The notes below the pieces were generated by a model. It made no database searches, had not been told where the DNA came from, and saw only the letters and a program-made list of their open reading frames with translations. The position numbers and the translations under genes were made by a program. Below, one piece after another: positions 26,665 to 34,820 of a stretch of 64,000 nt of DNA. This stretch comes from VGBK01 sp964354255 (GTDB taxonomy: Bacteria > Actinomycetota > Acidimicrobiia > Spongiisociales > UBA11373): NCBI GenBank assembly GCA_964354255.1, contig CAYGYX010000001.1, forward strand, positions 1-64,000, in the 5' to 3' direction. Positions within the stretch are counted from its first letter, which is position 1; the number at the start of each line of letters is the position of its first letter.

Positions 26665-27582
26665 TCAGTCTCCTCCGATTGCCGGGGTTCCACCGGCTTC
26701 CCCTTCATAGGCCTCCCGGGCGACGACGGCCAGTGCCCCGGCACCGAGGGCGCAGGCTGCCGACACGAGAACTTGGCCGGCGAAGGGAACGAGGCCGACC
26801 GCCGCCAGGACCACGCCCCCCAGCAGCACTGCCCCGTACGGCCGAGGCGAGTCGGAGCGCAGCATCCACTGCCCCAGGCGCAGCGCGGACACCGAGAAGC
26901 CCGCCAGGGCGAGCAGCGGCAGCACTACTACCAGGTAGGTGAGCGACAGCGGTACCCCCACCACGGTGAAGAACAACAGCACCGCCACGGCCGGGGCCAC
27001 CACGAACAGCAGCAGGGTGGCGCCGAGCGACCCGGGGAGATCATCCGTCAGCGCTTCCCCGGCACGGCGCATCGTCCCGGCTGCGACCGCCACCGCCAGC
27101 CACCCGCCGAAGAGCACGAGCGCCAGCATCCCCACCGCCAGCACGGCCTCCCCGGCCAGCCAGCGCCAGCCCAGATCGCCGAACCCGTGCTGCACGGACC
27201 CGCCGATGGTCGCCCTCGGGTCCCGCTCGAGATGGGCACTCAGCAGCCACACGTCGCCGTCGACCGCCGTGGTCCCGCCGAGGTCGGCCGTCCCCCGCAC
27301 CACCACCAGCCGCCCTACCCGGGCGTCGACGAGGCGGGCCGTCCCGCCGATCACCACCACCACCCCTGCCCGTCCGCGCACGTCCGCGTCGCCGCTGATC
27401 ACCGCTACCAGGTCGGCCGATTCGTCGGCGTCGAGGACGAGGTCGCCCTGCACCCGGACGAGCAGACCCGACACGCTGCCCCCCGACTGCGCCAGCGCCA
27501 CCGCCGGCACCGCCAGCAGGACGGCCGCCACCACCAGGGCTCCCATGCATCGCCGCACCGCGTAATCCCCGGCTCGCCGCAC
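26665..27582 (-). CDS. Membrane protein with secreted beta-helix (bactofilin-like) domain
   Basis: A 305-residue protein with a signal-like helix (about 12-31), a repetitive beta-solenoid segment (about 38-130; VSGLLVRVQGDLVLDADESA, SGDADVRGRAG, IGGTARLVDARVG) and four transmembrane helices (about 143-290). The polymer-forming, bactofilin-like repeat is presumably extracytoplasmic. GTG 27582 is accepted because TAGCCT stands 6 bases upstream (leaderless); ATG at 27546 is the alternative. It may be co-transcribed with the 850-residue protein. Function unknown. Confidence 0.8.
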   Translation of the reverse strand: MRRAGDYAVRRCMGALVVAAVLLAVPAVALAQSGGSVSGLLVRVQGDLVLDADESADLVAVISGDADVRGRAGVVVVIGGTARLVDARVGRLVVVRGTADLGGTTAVDGDVWLLSAHLERDPRATIGGSVQHGFGDLGWRWLAGEAVLAVGMLALVLFGGWLAVAVAAGTMRRAGEALTDDLPGSLGATLLLFVVAPAVAVLLFFTVVGVPLSLTYLVVVLPLLALAGFSVSALRLGQWMLRSDSPRPYGAVLLGGVVLAAVGLVPFAGQVLVSAACALGAGALAVVAREAYEGEAGGTPAIGGD

Positions 27583-27588
27583 CCCGCC

Positions 27589-27594
27589 AGGCTA
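27589..27594 (-). promoter_or_regulatory. Leaderless -10 box (TAGCCT)
   Basis: On the minus strand TAGCCT is followed by GGCGGG and then the GTG of the bactofilin-like membrane protein, a 6-base spacing identical to that of the PAC2 gene. Confidence 0.5.
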
Positions 27595-27666
27595 CCGGGA
27601 CCTTCGCGGAGGGAAGCGGAGCGTCAACCCGGCTCCAAGCCGGCGCCCACCGGCCAGACTGGGGCC

Positions 27667-28407
27667 GTGCCCGACGCCGACCGCTTCCGCCGAGCCCGTC
27701 GCGACCCGACGCTGGCGGTGCTCGAGGGCTTCCACGTCGTCAAGCACGCCCTGCGGTTCGGAGCCGAGATCCTGGCCGCCATCACTCCCGACCCGGCAGC
27801 GGTGCTCGCTCTGGCCGCCGACCTGGCCCCCGACATCGCGCCCACCCTGGCGAGACTGCTGGGGAAGGTCGGCTCCGACGACTTCGCCCGGGCGGCACCG
27901 TCGTCGCCGCCAACGCCGCTGCTTGCCCTGGCCCGGCGCCCGGCAGCCGACCCGTCCGGGGTGCTCGCCGCGACCGGGCCGAGCCCCGTCGTCTTCCTCG
28001 ACCGACCCAACCACCTGGGAAACCTGGGGGCGGTGGTACGGGTGAGCGCGGCGGCCGGCGCCGCCGCGGTGCTCACCTCCGGGGAACGCGACCCGTGGCA
28101 CCCGACCGCCCTGCGAGGCAGCGCCGGCCTCCACTTCGCCCTCCCGGTGACCCGCGTCGCCGCCCTGCCTCCAGCCGGCCGCCCCGTCGTGGCCATCGAC
28201 CCAGAGGGCCGGTCCCTCTGGGACGCGGCGATCCCTCCCCGGGCCATCCTGGCCTTCGGTGGGGAACGGCGGGGCCTGGGCGAGGAACTGCTCGAGTCCG
28301 CCCAACTCCGGGTGGCCATCCCTATGCGGCCCGGCGTGTCGAGCCTCAATCTGGCCACGGCGGTCGCGGTGGTCCTCTTCGCGCGAGGCTGTCACCCCAG
28401 TGCCTAG
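27667..28407 (+). CDS. TrmH/SpoU-family RNA 2'-O-methyltransferase
   Basis: A 246-residue SPOUT enzyme that would methylate a ribose 2'-OH of rRNA or tRNA using S-adenosylmethionine. The C-terminal knot domain has motif 1 (DRPNHLGNLGAVVRVSAAAG), motif 2 (AFGGERRGL) and motif 3 (IPMRPGVSSLNLATAVAVVL). The Asn and Arg of motif 1 and the SLN of motif 3 are present. The target nucleotide cannot be assigned. GTG start about 6 bases after CAGACT, a near-match to the leaderless box. It overlaps convergently with the GerW-like gene by 4 bp. Confidence 0.9.
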   Translation: MPDADRFRRARRDPTLAVLEGFHVVKHALRFGAEILAAITPDPAAVLALAADLAPDIAPTLARLLGKVGSDDFARAAPSSPPTPLLALARRPAADPSGVLAATGPSPVVFLDRPNHLGNLGAVVRVSAAAGAAAVLTSGERDPWHPTALRGSAGLHFALPVTRVAALPPAGRPVVAIDPEGRSLWDAAIPPRAILAFGGERRGLGEELLESAQLRVAIPMRPGVSSLNLATAVAVVLFARGCHPSA

Positions 28408-28772
28408 CGCCGGGAGGCGATCAGTTTGACGATGGAGCGAACCGCCAGCAGAGCCACGATGCCCACGATCTGGCCGAGGATGATCACCCGCGTCGTGTCC
28501 ACGGCCGGGCACCAGGAGACGGCGTCTCCTTGGATTCGGTACACCCCGACCGGGCGCGCCGAGATCCCCAAGCCTCCCCCGACACCGGTGCCGCCGCCCT
28601 TATCCGAGCCGGTGCCGCCGCCGAAGCCGCCGCGCACCGCGGCCACCGGGACCACCAACGAGCCATCCTTCTCGTAGGGCTCGCCGAACACCCTCTTCAC
28701 CGTGAGGACGTCCCGGGCCTGCTCGAGGATCTCCCCGACCTTTCCCACCTCCCGGTCCGGTCCCGCCGACAT
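28404..28772 (-). CDS. GerW/YtfJ-family protein
   Basis: A 122-residue protein of the GerW (spore protein YtfJ) family. The family core is visible: RVFGEPYEKDGSLVVPVAAV, a Gly-rich stretch, ISARPVGVYRIQGDAVSW and a C-terminal membrane helix (about 95-115). In Bacillus it concerns spore germination, but actinobacterial homologues exist in non-sporulating lineages where the role is unknown. ATG with GGGAGG upstream. Confidence 0.88.
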   Translation of the reverse strand: MSAGPDREVGKVGEILEQARDVLTVKRVFGEPYEKDGSLVVPVAAVRGGFGGGTGSDKGGGTGVGGGLGISARPVGVYRIQGDAVSWCPAVDTTRVIILGQIVGIVALLAVRSIVKLIASRR

Positions 28773-28799
28773 GCCTGCCTCCCTTCGGTGACGCCCCCA

Positions 28800-28805
28800 A
28801 CGCTA
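28800..28805 (-). promoter_or_regulatory. Putative -10 box (TAGCGT) for the GerW-like gene
   Basis: On the minus strand TAGCGT lies 27 bases upstream of the GerW-like ATG, leaving a short leader with GGGAGGCAGG before the start. Confidence 0.4.
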
Positions 28806-28895
28806 TCTGCCCATCCCAGCCGATGGGTGGCTGTCGGCCCGCGCCGCACCAGGCCGGGCCGTTCGGCCCTTCCGGGAGGCGTCGGCCGCGGCATC

Positions 28896-29888
28896 ATGTG
28901 CCCGTGTCCCTTCCCGCCTCCGCGGACCGGGACCGCGCCCGTCGGCGCCGCGGCGGAGCCGGCCTTGGTTGAGCACAACTCCCACCCCGGCCACCGCCCA
29001 TGGTCGGTGGTGTGGGCCCGCGGCGAGGGATGCCCCGAACTGGCGAGCCTGCTCGCCGTCGGGGAAGCCCGCCGCGTCGGCCCCGACCTGCGCGCCTCCT
29101 GTATCGAGGCCCGCGCCGACCTGCTCGTCGCCCGCCGCCTCACCTCCTTTGATCTGGTCTCCGTGGCGGTGCCCCACGGTTTCGACCCCAAGGCGGTCGG
29201 GGCGGTGGTGGCCGCCGTAGCCGGTGGTCCCCACTCACTGCTCGCCGCCCGGGTAGCCGAACGCCTCGGCCGGGCGCTGGGGGTGCCCACCTCACTGGTG
29301 GCCGCTTCTGCCGACGCCGGCTCGGACGAAGCGGCCGAAGCCGCGCTGGGACGAGCCGCCGCCCTGGCCCCGCTCCCGGAGCGACGCGTGGTGCGCGCCG
29401 CCAACCCGGGGGCGGTGGTGCGGGCGCTGCCCCCGGGGTCTCTACTGATACTCGGCGCCCCCGGCGGCGCCTGGTGGCGCCGTCAGTTCTTGGGCCCCGG
29501 CCACCAGTTGCAGGCCGGAGCCCCGGCCGGGGCGGTTGTGGTGCGCACCGCGCCCCGCCGCTGCTTCCATGAGATGGGCGAGCCGGCCGCCATGGGCCGG
29601 CAGATGCCGGCGGGGGAGGCCCTGCGCCTCACCACCGACGCGGTGCTGCCGATCGCCGAAGACGGCCGCCTCATCGGCCTGGTCCGTCGCCCGGCCCTGG
29701 AGGACGCCGATCCGGCCGCCCCCCTCGGCTCGTTGATGGAGGCCCCGGCGTTCGCCCGCATCGACGACCGGCTCGAGGCGATCGGCGCCCTCTCGGCCTT
29801 CTTCGAGGGGGCCCCGGTCCCGGTGATCGACGCCGCCGGCCGGCTGTGCGGGCTCCTGCCCCTCAGCCCTGCCGACCCAATTCGATAA
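28896..29888 (+). CDS. USP-like / CBS-domain protein
   Basis: A 330-residue protein. The first two thirds look like an alpha/beta nucleotide-binding fold similar to universal stress proteins (FDLVSVAVPHGFDPKAVGAV, LGVPTSLVAASAD, GSLLILGAPGGAWWRRQFLG). The end (about 225-328) resembles a CBS pair (AVLPIAEDGRLIGLVRRPAL, PVPVIDAAGRLCGLLPL). CBS pairs often sense adenine nucleotides. The start is uncertain: ATG 28896 or TTG 28965, and the first 25 residues are Pro-rich and not convincing. It overlaps the convergent CDF gene by 26 bp. Confidence 0.7.
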   Translation: MCPCPFPPPRTGTAPVGAAAEPALVEHNSHPGHRPWSVVWARGEGCPELASLLAVGEARRVGPDLRASCIEARADLLVARRLTSFDLVSVAVPHGFDPKAVGAVVAAVAGGPHSLLAARVAERLGRALGVPTSLVAASADAGSDEAAEAALGRAAALAPLPERRVVRAANPGAVVRALPPGSLLILGAPGGAWWRRQFLGPGHQLQAGAPAGAVVVRTAPRRCFHEMGEPAAMGRQMPAGEALRLTTDAVLPIAEDGRLIGLVRRPALEDADPAAPLGSLMEAPAFARIDDRLEAIGALSAFFEGAPVPVIDAAGRLCGLLPLSPADPIR

Positions 29889-30777
29889 ACACCCGCGTCG
29901 CCTCGGGGACGAGGCGCCGGATCTCCTCCTCCACCCGGCGGACGATCTCCTCGGAGTCCGCCTCGGTCAGATCCGCGTCCACCACCAGGTCCATGTTGAC
30001 CAGGATCTCGTCGGGTCCCAGGTGCATGGTGAGCAGGCGGTCCACCGTCTCCACCCCCGGCACCGCGGTGGCCACCGCCCGGATGGCGGATCGCACCTCG
30101 CGCCCGGCCGACTCGCCCACCAGCAGCCCCTTGGTCTCCACCGCCAGGATCCAAGCGGTCGCCCCCAGCAGCACGCCGATGACCATAGAAGCCACTGCGT
30201 CCCACTCGGCTGCCCCGGTCCACTCGGCCAGCAGCAGGCCGGCGGCGGCCACGGCCAGGCCCAGCACGGCCACCGAATCCTCGAAGAGCACCACCAGCAG
30301 GGCCGGATCCTTGCCCTCCCGCACGGCGCGCACCAGCGAGCGGCTGCCCCGTCGCCGGTTGAACTCCTTCACCGCGACGCGGAAGGCCACCACGATCTCG
30401 AAGAAGGCAGCCACACCGAGCACCACCAGGTTGAAGGCGAGGCCCCCCTCGGGGGGATGGGGGTGGCGCAGGCGGTTGAGGCCCTCCATGAAAGCCACCA
30501 CCCCGCCGCCTACGAAAAGCATCACTGCCACCAGGAAAGACCAGAAGTAGAGCTCCTTGCCCCGCCCGAACGGGTAGCGCACCGACGGGCGGAGGTGGCT
30601 GGCGGCGCTGCCGCGCAGCAGGAACAACTGGTTACCGGAATCCGCCACCGAGTGGAAGCCCTCGGCCAGCATGGCCGCGCTGCCGCTGATGGCAGCGGCG
30701 ACGAACTTGACGGCCGCGATGAACACGTTGGCCACCAGGGCCAATACCACCACCGCCCGGGATTCCGAAGTCGCCAC
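29863..30777 (-). CDS. Cation diffusion facilitator (CDF) family transporter
   Basis: A 304-residue metal/proton antiporter with six transmembrane helices. Site A in the second helix reads AEGFHSVADSGNQ (His and Asp ligands) and the fifth-helix pair is in AEWDAVASMVIG; the cytosolic C-terminal domain is ferredoxin-like (about 215-300). Such proteins export Zn2+, Co2+, Fe2+ or Mn2+. The variant His-Asp set of the transport site is close to broad-range CDFs. GTG start eight bases after TAGACT, so probably leaderless. Confidence 0.92.
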   Translation of the reverse strand: MATSESRAVVVLALVANVFIAAVKFVAAAISGSAAMLAEGFHSVADSGNQLFLLRGSAASHLRPSVRYPFGRGKELYFWSFLVAVMLFVGGGVVAFMEGLNRLRHPHPPEGGLAFNLVVLGVAAFFEIVVAFRVAVKEFNRRRGSRSLVRAVREGKDPALLVVLFEDSVAVLGLAVAAAGLLLAEWTGAAEWDAVASMVIGVLLGATAWILAVETKGLLVGESAGREVRSAIRAVATAVPGVETVDRLLTMHLGPDEILVNMDLVVDADLTEADSEEIVRRVEEEIRRLVPEATRVFIELGRQG

Positions 30778-30808
30778 GGTCGCCGAGTCTACGAGGGCGG
30801 ACCGGCCG

Positions 30809-31594
30809 TTAACGCGGCAGCCGCCGCACCTCAGCGCGGCGTACCGTACCGCCCACCGTCACCATGCCGCCACTCCACCAGAGCGAGATGCGGGAGGGGG
30901 CGCCGACCTCATCCCCCTGGTCGATCACCAGCGACCCCTCCTCCTCCCCGGCGAAGCTGAGGGCCGAGGCCAGTGCCACCGCCGCGCTCCCGGTCGCCGG
31001 GTCCTCGCAGGGCACGCCCAGGGCCGGGGCGAAGAAGCGGGCCTTCACCGCCTGGCCGGCACGAGCGAAGAGCAGGGTGCCCTCCCACGGCTCCGCGGCC
31101 AGGCGGTCGTAGTCCGGGCGGGCCACCTGCACGGCACCAGCCGTGGCCGTCTCGAGCAGGAGGTACCGCAGCGGCAGTCGCACCATCCAGGCTCCCGTAG
31201 CCACCGGCAGGCCCGTCCCCGCTGCCACCGCCGGCGACACCTCTTCCAGGTCGCGGGAGATGGCTACCTCGATCCAGGTCCGGTCGCCCTCGCTGCGGAA
31301 GGGCACCTCCCCGATGCCGCAGGCCAGCCGGCGCCAGGGCCCCATCGTCCCCAGCACCCACCCCGCCCCCACCAGGGGGTGCCCGGCAAAAGGGATCTCG
31401 ACCGCCGGGGTGAAGATGCGGGCCATCGGCACCGGCCGGGTGCAGTCGAGGAACACCGTCTCGGAGAAGCCCAGGCCGGAGGCGATCTCCTGCATGGCAC
31501 AGGCATCGAGGCCGGCGACGTCCATCACCACCCCGAGGTGGTTGCCTCCCACCTCTCCGCGGGTGAACACCCGGAGCACCTGGCAGTCGCGCAC
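30809..31594 (-). CDS. PhzF-family epimerase/isomerase
   Basis: A 261-residue PhzF/DapF-fold protein. The family signature is clear: the first strand QVLRVFTRGEVGGNHLGVV (usually GNP), catalytic Glu in GFSETVFL, IPFAGHPLVG and EDPATGSAA. Members isomerise small acids, as PhzF does with dihydrohydroxyanthranilate in phenazine synthesis, but most members have no known substrate, and there are no phenazine genes here. Leaderless: TAGGTT, six bases, GTG. Confidence 0.9.
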   Translation of the reverse strand: MRDCQVLRVFTRGEVGGNHLGVVMDVAGLDACAMQEIASGLGFSETVFLDCTRPVPMARIFTPAVEIPFAGHPLVGAGWVLGTMGPWRRLACGIGEVPFRSEGDRTWIEVAISRDLEEVSPAVAAGTGLPVATGAWMVRLPLRYLLLETATAGAVQVARPDYDRLAAEPWEGTLLFARAGQAVKARFFAPALGVPCEDPATGSAAVALASALSFAGEEEGSLVIDQGDEVGAPSRISLWWSGGMVTVGGTVRRAEVRRLPR

Positions 31595-31600
31595 GGCCCC

Positions 31601-31606
31601 AACCTA
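31601..31606 (-). promoter_or_regulatory. Leaderless -10 box (TAGGTT) for the phzF-like gene
   Basis: On the minus strand TAGGTT is followed by GGGGCC and then the GTG start. The rest of the 232-bp divergent gap to the peptidase gene shows no further motif apart from an AGGAG ribosome binding site at about 31815. Confidence 0.5.
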
Positions 31607-31826
31607 GCGCCGCCACCCGGGGCCCCACCGCCCAGGGAACGGCCCCGTGCCCGGGACCCGATCACCCTCGGTCCCGACCCCGGGAATCGGCCTCGCCCTA
31701 CCCTCCCCCGGCTCCAGCCGGGCCGCGCGGCCGCGCGACCCGAGTAGCAAAAGGAGCACGAGTAGTCTCAACCTATTCCGCCGACGCGGGATCGCGGCTC
31801 GCCGTGCCCGGTGAACAGGAGTTGAT

Positions 31827-34316
31827 GTGAGCTACCCCCCCGAATCTTCGAGCGCCCCGCCTCCCCCTCCCCCCACTTCGGCCGGCACCTCTTCCCGCAT
31901 GCCGGCCTGGCTCCCTTTGGCCGCCGGCATCGCCGTGGTGGCCGTTGCCGCGATCGTCGTGGCCACGGTTGCCGGAGGAGGCGACAAGTCGGGCACCACC
32001 AGCAGCGTGGTGGCCATCTCCACCACGGAGGCCACCACCACGACCTCCGCCACCACCACCACGACCTCCGCCACCACCACCACGACGGTCCCTGAACCCG
32101 AAGCCGGGGGCAGTTGGACGGTGCTGGTCTACGGGCTCGGCGACAACAACCTCGAGGCCGACCTTCTCAACGACCTCGACGAGATGGCGGCGGTCCCGGC
32201 GGCGGACCTCACGTTCGTTGCCCTGGTCGACCGCACCCCCGACTACACCGACCAGGCCCTCGCCGGCATCGGCGACTGGGACACTGCCAAGATCCTGACC
32301 GTGAGCCCTGCCGGTTTCGCCGAGGAGACCGACCTCGGGGAGCTGAACCTGGGCGACCCGGCCGTTCTCACCGACTTCGTCACGCGCGGCATCGCCGGGC
32401 ACCCGGCAGATCATTACGCCCTGATCCTATGGGACCACGGCTCCATCGCCGGGGTGGGCTCCGACCAGTCCCACGGCGACGGCCTCTCCCTCCCCGAGAT
32501 CGCCGCCGGCATCCGTGACGGGCTCGCCGCGGCCGGGGTGGACCGCCTCGACATCATCGGCTTCGATGCCTGCCTCATGGCCGCCTACGAAGTGGCGGCC
32601 GCCGTGGCCCCCGTCGCGGACTACATGATCGCCTCAGAGGAGGTCGAGCCCAACGACGGCTGGGACTACTCCGCCTTCGACCTGCTGGCCGCCCAACCCG
32701 ACCAGGTCACCGCCCGGAGCCTGGGCGTGGAGATCGTGCAACGCTACGTAGCTACCAGCGGGGCCAACGACCCGACCGTAACCATGTCCATGATCGACCT
32801 GACCCTGGCCGACGACCTGGTCGCCGCCCTCGATGGGTTCCGGGGCGCCGTCGCCCCCGACATGGCCACCTTCGCCTCCACCATCGGCCGCGGGCGATCG
32901 GCAGCCCCCTCCTTCGGCGCCAGCCCCCTCCCCGAAGAGGATTTCTACATGGTGGACATAGGGGTCTTCCTGCAGAACCTCGCCGGCGCCGGCGCTCCCC
33001 TCGGGGATTCGGCCGCCGCCGCCCTGGCCGTCTTCCAGGAGATGGTCGTCGCCAGCGACGCCGGCGACGCCGCCGCCGGGGCGACCGGCCTCGCCATCCA
33101 CTTCCCGCCCTACCTCGACTACTACTACCCCGGCTGGTACGTGGCCACCGAGGCGCCGGTCTGGCCCGAATTCCTCGATGCCTACTACGCCGCCGGGGAG
33201 GCCATCCCCGCAGACAAGCGCCCTTCCTTCGCCCCCATCGACAACCAGGCCAGCTACTACTTCGACGAGTACGGCCTCACCGTCGAGGCAGCCTTCGACG
33301 AAGGGGCAGTGGACAACATCGTCGACGCGATCCTGTACACCGGGGTGGTCGGCGACGACGGCACCATCACCTTCATAGGCGAGGACCAGGGCCTGTACCA
33401 GGGCAACCAGGCCGTCGGCTCCAACGATCTGACCCTGCTCATCCTCGACGACGGCGTGGACCAGGCCACCGCCTACCAGGACATCTCCTTCAGCGAGGAC
33501 CTGAACACCTTCATCCTCGACGTGCCCCTGGCCTACTACCCGCCGGGCAGCTCCGAGTACCAGGACGTGACCCTCCACCTCACCTACAACGTGGCCACCG
33601 ACGAGTTCACCGAGAGCTTCTACTTCCTCGACGAATTCGGCACGGTCGGCGAGTTCCAGACCGACCCCACCGGCCTGATCGTGCCCTGGATGCTGGAATG
33701 GCGCGCCGACGGCACCTACGAGTGGGTGCAGACCAGCGACGTCGGCCTCTGGGCCGACCTACCCAACCTGCTCTACGACTTCCAGACGCTCGAACCCGGG
33801 ATCTCGATCTATGCCGAGCTCACCGTGTGGGACTACGGCGGCAACTCGGACTACGCCTCCATCGACACGACCGTCCCCACCGGGGAGAGCGACTGGGCGT
33901 CGTGCACCAACTCCACCTGGGGCTTCCAGGTCGAGTACCCGGCGACGTGGTTCGTGTGGGAGCCGCCCACCTCCGACCTGGACTGCGCCTACTTCGACCC
34001 CGCCTCCATGGAGGGCCTCACCGCCGAGGAGGCCTTCAGCCAGGCAGCCCTCACCGTCGAGGTGCTCGAAGGGACCGCTCTCGACGAGGTTCTGGCCTTC
34101 CTAACCGAGAACGCGGTGACCCAGGAGGAGGTGCAGGTGGCCGGCCGGGCCGCCACTGCCTACCAGTCGACCCAGGGCGAGTGGGGCTTCCGGGCCTTCG
34201 TTGCCCCCATGGGCACCGACGGCCCGACCCTGGTCGTCGCCCGCTGGGGAGAGGTGGACGAGAGCCTCATCCAGATGGCCGACCGGGTGGCCGCCTCGCT
34301 GGTCCCGGGCGGTTGA
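31827..34316 (+). CDS. Membrane-anchored clostripain (C11) family cysteine peptidase
   Basis: An 829-residue protein: short Pro-rich cytosolic part, one membrane helix (27-50), Thr/Ser-rich stalk (55-90) and an extracellular C11 peptidase domain from about 95. The catalytic dyad is H204 in LWDHGS and C249 in GFDACLMAAYE, both intact, with QSHGDGLSL between. The last 130 residues (from about 690) form a separate domain like LpqN/PsbP-type lipoprotein folds (CTNSTWGFQVEYPATWFVWE). Acidic aromatic-rich sequence links the two. Clostripain-like peptidases cut after Arg/Lys. GTG start with AGGAG upstream. Confidence 0.88.
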   Translation: MSYPPESSSAPPPPPPTSAGTSSRMPAWLPLAAGIAVVAVAAIVVATVAGGGDKSGTTSSVVAISTTEATTTTSATTTTTSATTTTTVPEPEAGGSWTVLVYGLGDNNLEADLLNDLDEMAAVPAADLTFVALVDRTPDYTDQALAGIGDWDTAKILTVSPAGFAEETDLGELNLGDPAVLTDFVTRGIAGHPADHYALILWDHGSIAGVGSDQSHGDGLSLPEIAAGIRDGLAAAGVDRLDIIGFDACLMAAYEVAAAVAPVADYMIASEEVEPNDGWDYSAFDLLAAQPDQVTARSLGVEIVQRYVATSGANDPTVTMSMIDLTLADDLVAALDGFRGAVAPDMATFASTIGRGRSAAPSFGASPLPEEDFYMVDIGVFLQNLAGAGAPLGDSAAAALAVFQEMVVASDAGDAAAGATGLAIHFPPYLDYYYPGWYVATEAPVWPEFLDAYYAAGEAIPADKRPSFAPIDNQASYYFDEYGLTVEAAFDEGAVDNIVDAILYTGVVGDDGTITFIGEDQGLYQGNQAVGSNDLTLLILDDGVDQATAYQDISFSEDLNTFILDVPLAYYPPGSSEYQDVTLHLTYNVATDEFTESFYFLDEFGTVGEFQTDPTGLIVPWMLEWRADGTYEWVQTSDVGLWADLPNLLYDFQTLEPGISIYAELTVWDYGGNSDYASIDTTVPTGESDWASCTNSTWGFQVEYPATWFVWEPPTSDLDCAYFDPASMEGLTAEEAFSQAALTVEVLEGTALDEVLAFLTENAVTQEEVQVAGRAATAYQSTQGEWGFRAFVAPMGTDGPTLVVARWGEVDESLIQMADRVAASLVPGG

Positions 34317-34352
34317 GGCCCCTCCGGGGGACGGGTACCATCGGCCGCCGAC

Positions 34353-34423
34353 GCGGGCGTGGTTCAATGGCAGAACACGGGCTTCCCAAGCCTGAAGTGA
34401 GGGTTCGATTCCCTTCGCCCGCT
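34353..34423 (+). tRNA. tRNA-Gly (anticodon CCC)
   Basis: A complete cloverleaf can be drawn. The acceptor GCGGGCG pairs with CGCCCGC, the D-arm is GTTCAATGGCAGAAC, the anticodon stem CGGGC/GCCTG encloses TTCCCAA with anticodon CCC, and the T-loop is TTCGATT. It has 71 bases with discriminator T; no CCA is encoded, which fits the CCA-adding enzyme gene at 56459-57883. Confidence 0.95.
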
Positions 34424-34432
34424 CTGTAATCG
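34378..34432 (+). repeat. 55-bp direct repeat, left copy (tRNA-Gly 3' part)
   Basis: These 55 bases, from the tRNA anticodon stem to 9 bases past its end, recur exactly at 34533-34587 on the other side of the N-run. The length equals a common assembler k-mer size, so an assembly overlap is the simplest explanation. A tRNA attachment site would look the same. Confidence 0.9.
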
Positions 34433-34532
34433 NNNNNNNNNNNNNNNNNNNNNNNNNNNNNNNNNNNNNNNNNNNNNNNNNNNNNNNNNNNNNNNNNNNN
34501 NNNNNNNNNNNNNNNNNNNNNNNNNNNNNNNN
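34433..34532. other. Assembly gap (100 N)
   Basis: Exactly 100 undetermined bases, a typical placeholder. True size and content are unknown; see the flanking 55-bp repeat. Confidence 0.98.
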
Positions 34533-34587
34533 CGGGCTTCCCAAGCCTGAAGTGAGGGTTCGATTCCCTTCGCCCGCTCTGTAATCG
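34533..34587 (+). repeat. 55-bp direct repeat, right copy, with partial tRNA-Gly (34533-34578)
   Basis: An exact second copy of 34378-34432. It contains only the 3' two thirds of tRNA-Gly(CCC), because the sequence to its left is undetermined. It is either an assembly overlap of one tRNA, a second tandem tRNA-Gly, or the right end of something integrated in the tRNA gene. Confidence 0.9.
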
Positions 34588-34635
34588 CCTCCCCCGCTGG
34601 TGCGGGGGAGGCGCGCCGCGCTGGAAGCGCGGCGC
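34587..34635. repeat. Double-hairpin intergenic repeat (copy 2)
   Basis: GCCTCCCCCGC with its complement around a TGGT loop (34587-34612) is followed at once by GCGCCGCGC with its complement around a 5-base loop (34613-34635). It is the inverted arrangement of copy 1 at 11244-11291. It may serve as terminator after the tRNA. The remaining stretch to 34808 is G-rich and holds no gene I can support. Confidence 0.55.
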
Positions 34636-34808
34636 GGAGGGGGCAACTACCCAACCGACCGCCCGGGGGAGACGCGAGGGCCGACCGGCCCGAGCAGAGG
34701 GGCACGCAGCGGCCCAGCCCACAGGCAGGCGGGTCTGCCGCGGGCAGGCGTGGAGGGGGCAACCGCAGCCAGGCTCGCCGCCGGGAGACGCGGCTGCCGA
34801 CCCAGGCC

Positions 34809-34814
34809 TACCAT
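34809..34814 (+). promoter_or_regulatory. Leaderless -10 box (TACCAT) for dcd
   Basis: TACCAT, six bases, then the GTG start of dcd. Confidence 0.55.
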
Positions 34815-34820
34815 CCCCGG

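Noticed and set aside
34101..34762. Minus-strand reading frames across the tRNA and N-gap encoding ERAKGIEPSLQAWEA-like peptides
   Set aside because: They are the antisense of tRNA-Gly plus undetermined bases, a well-known source of spurious protein calls.
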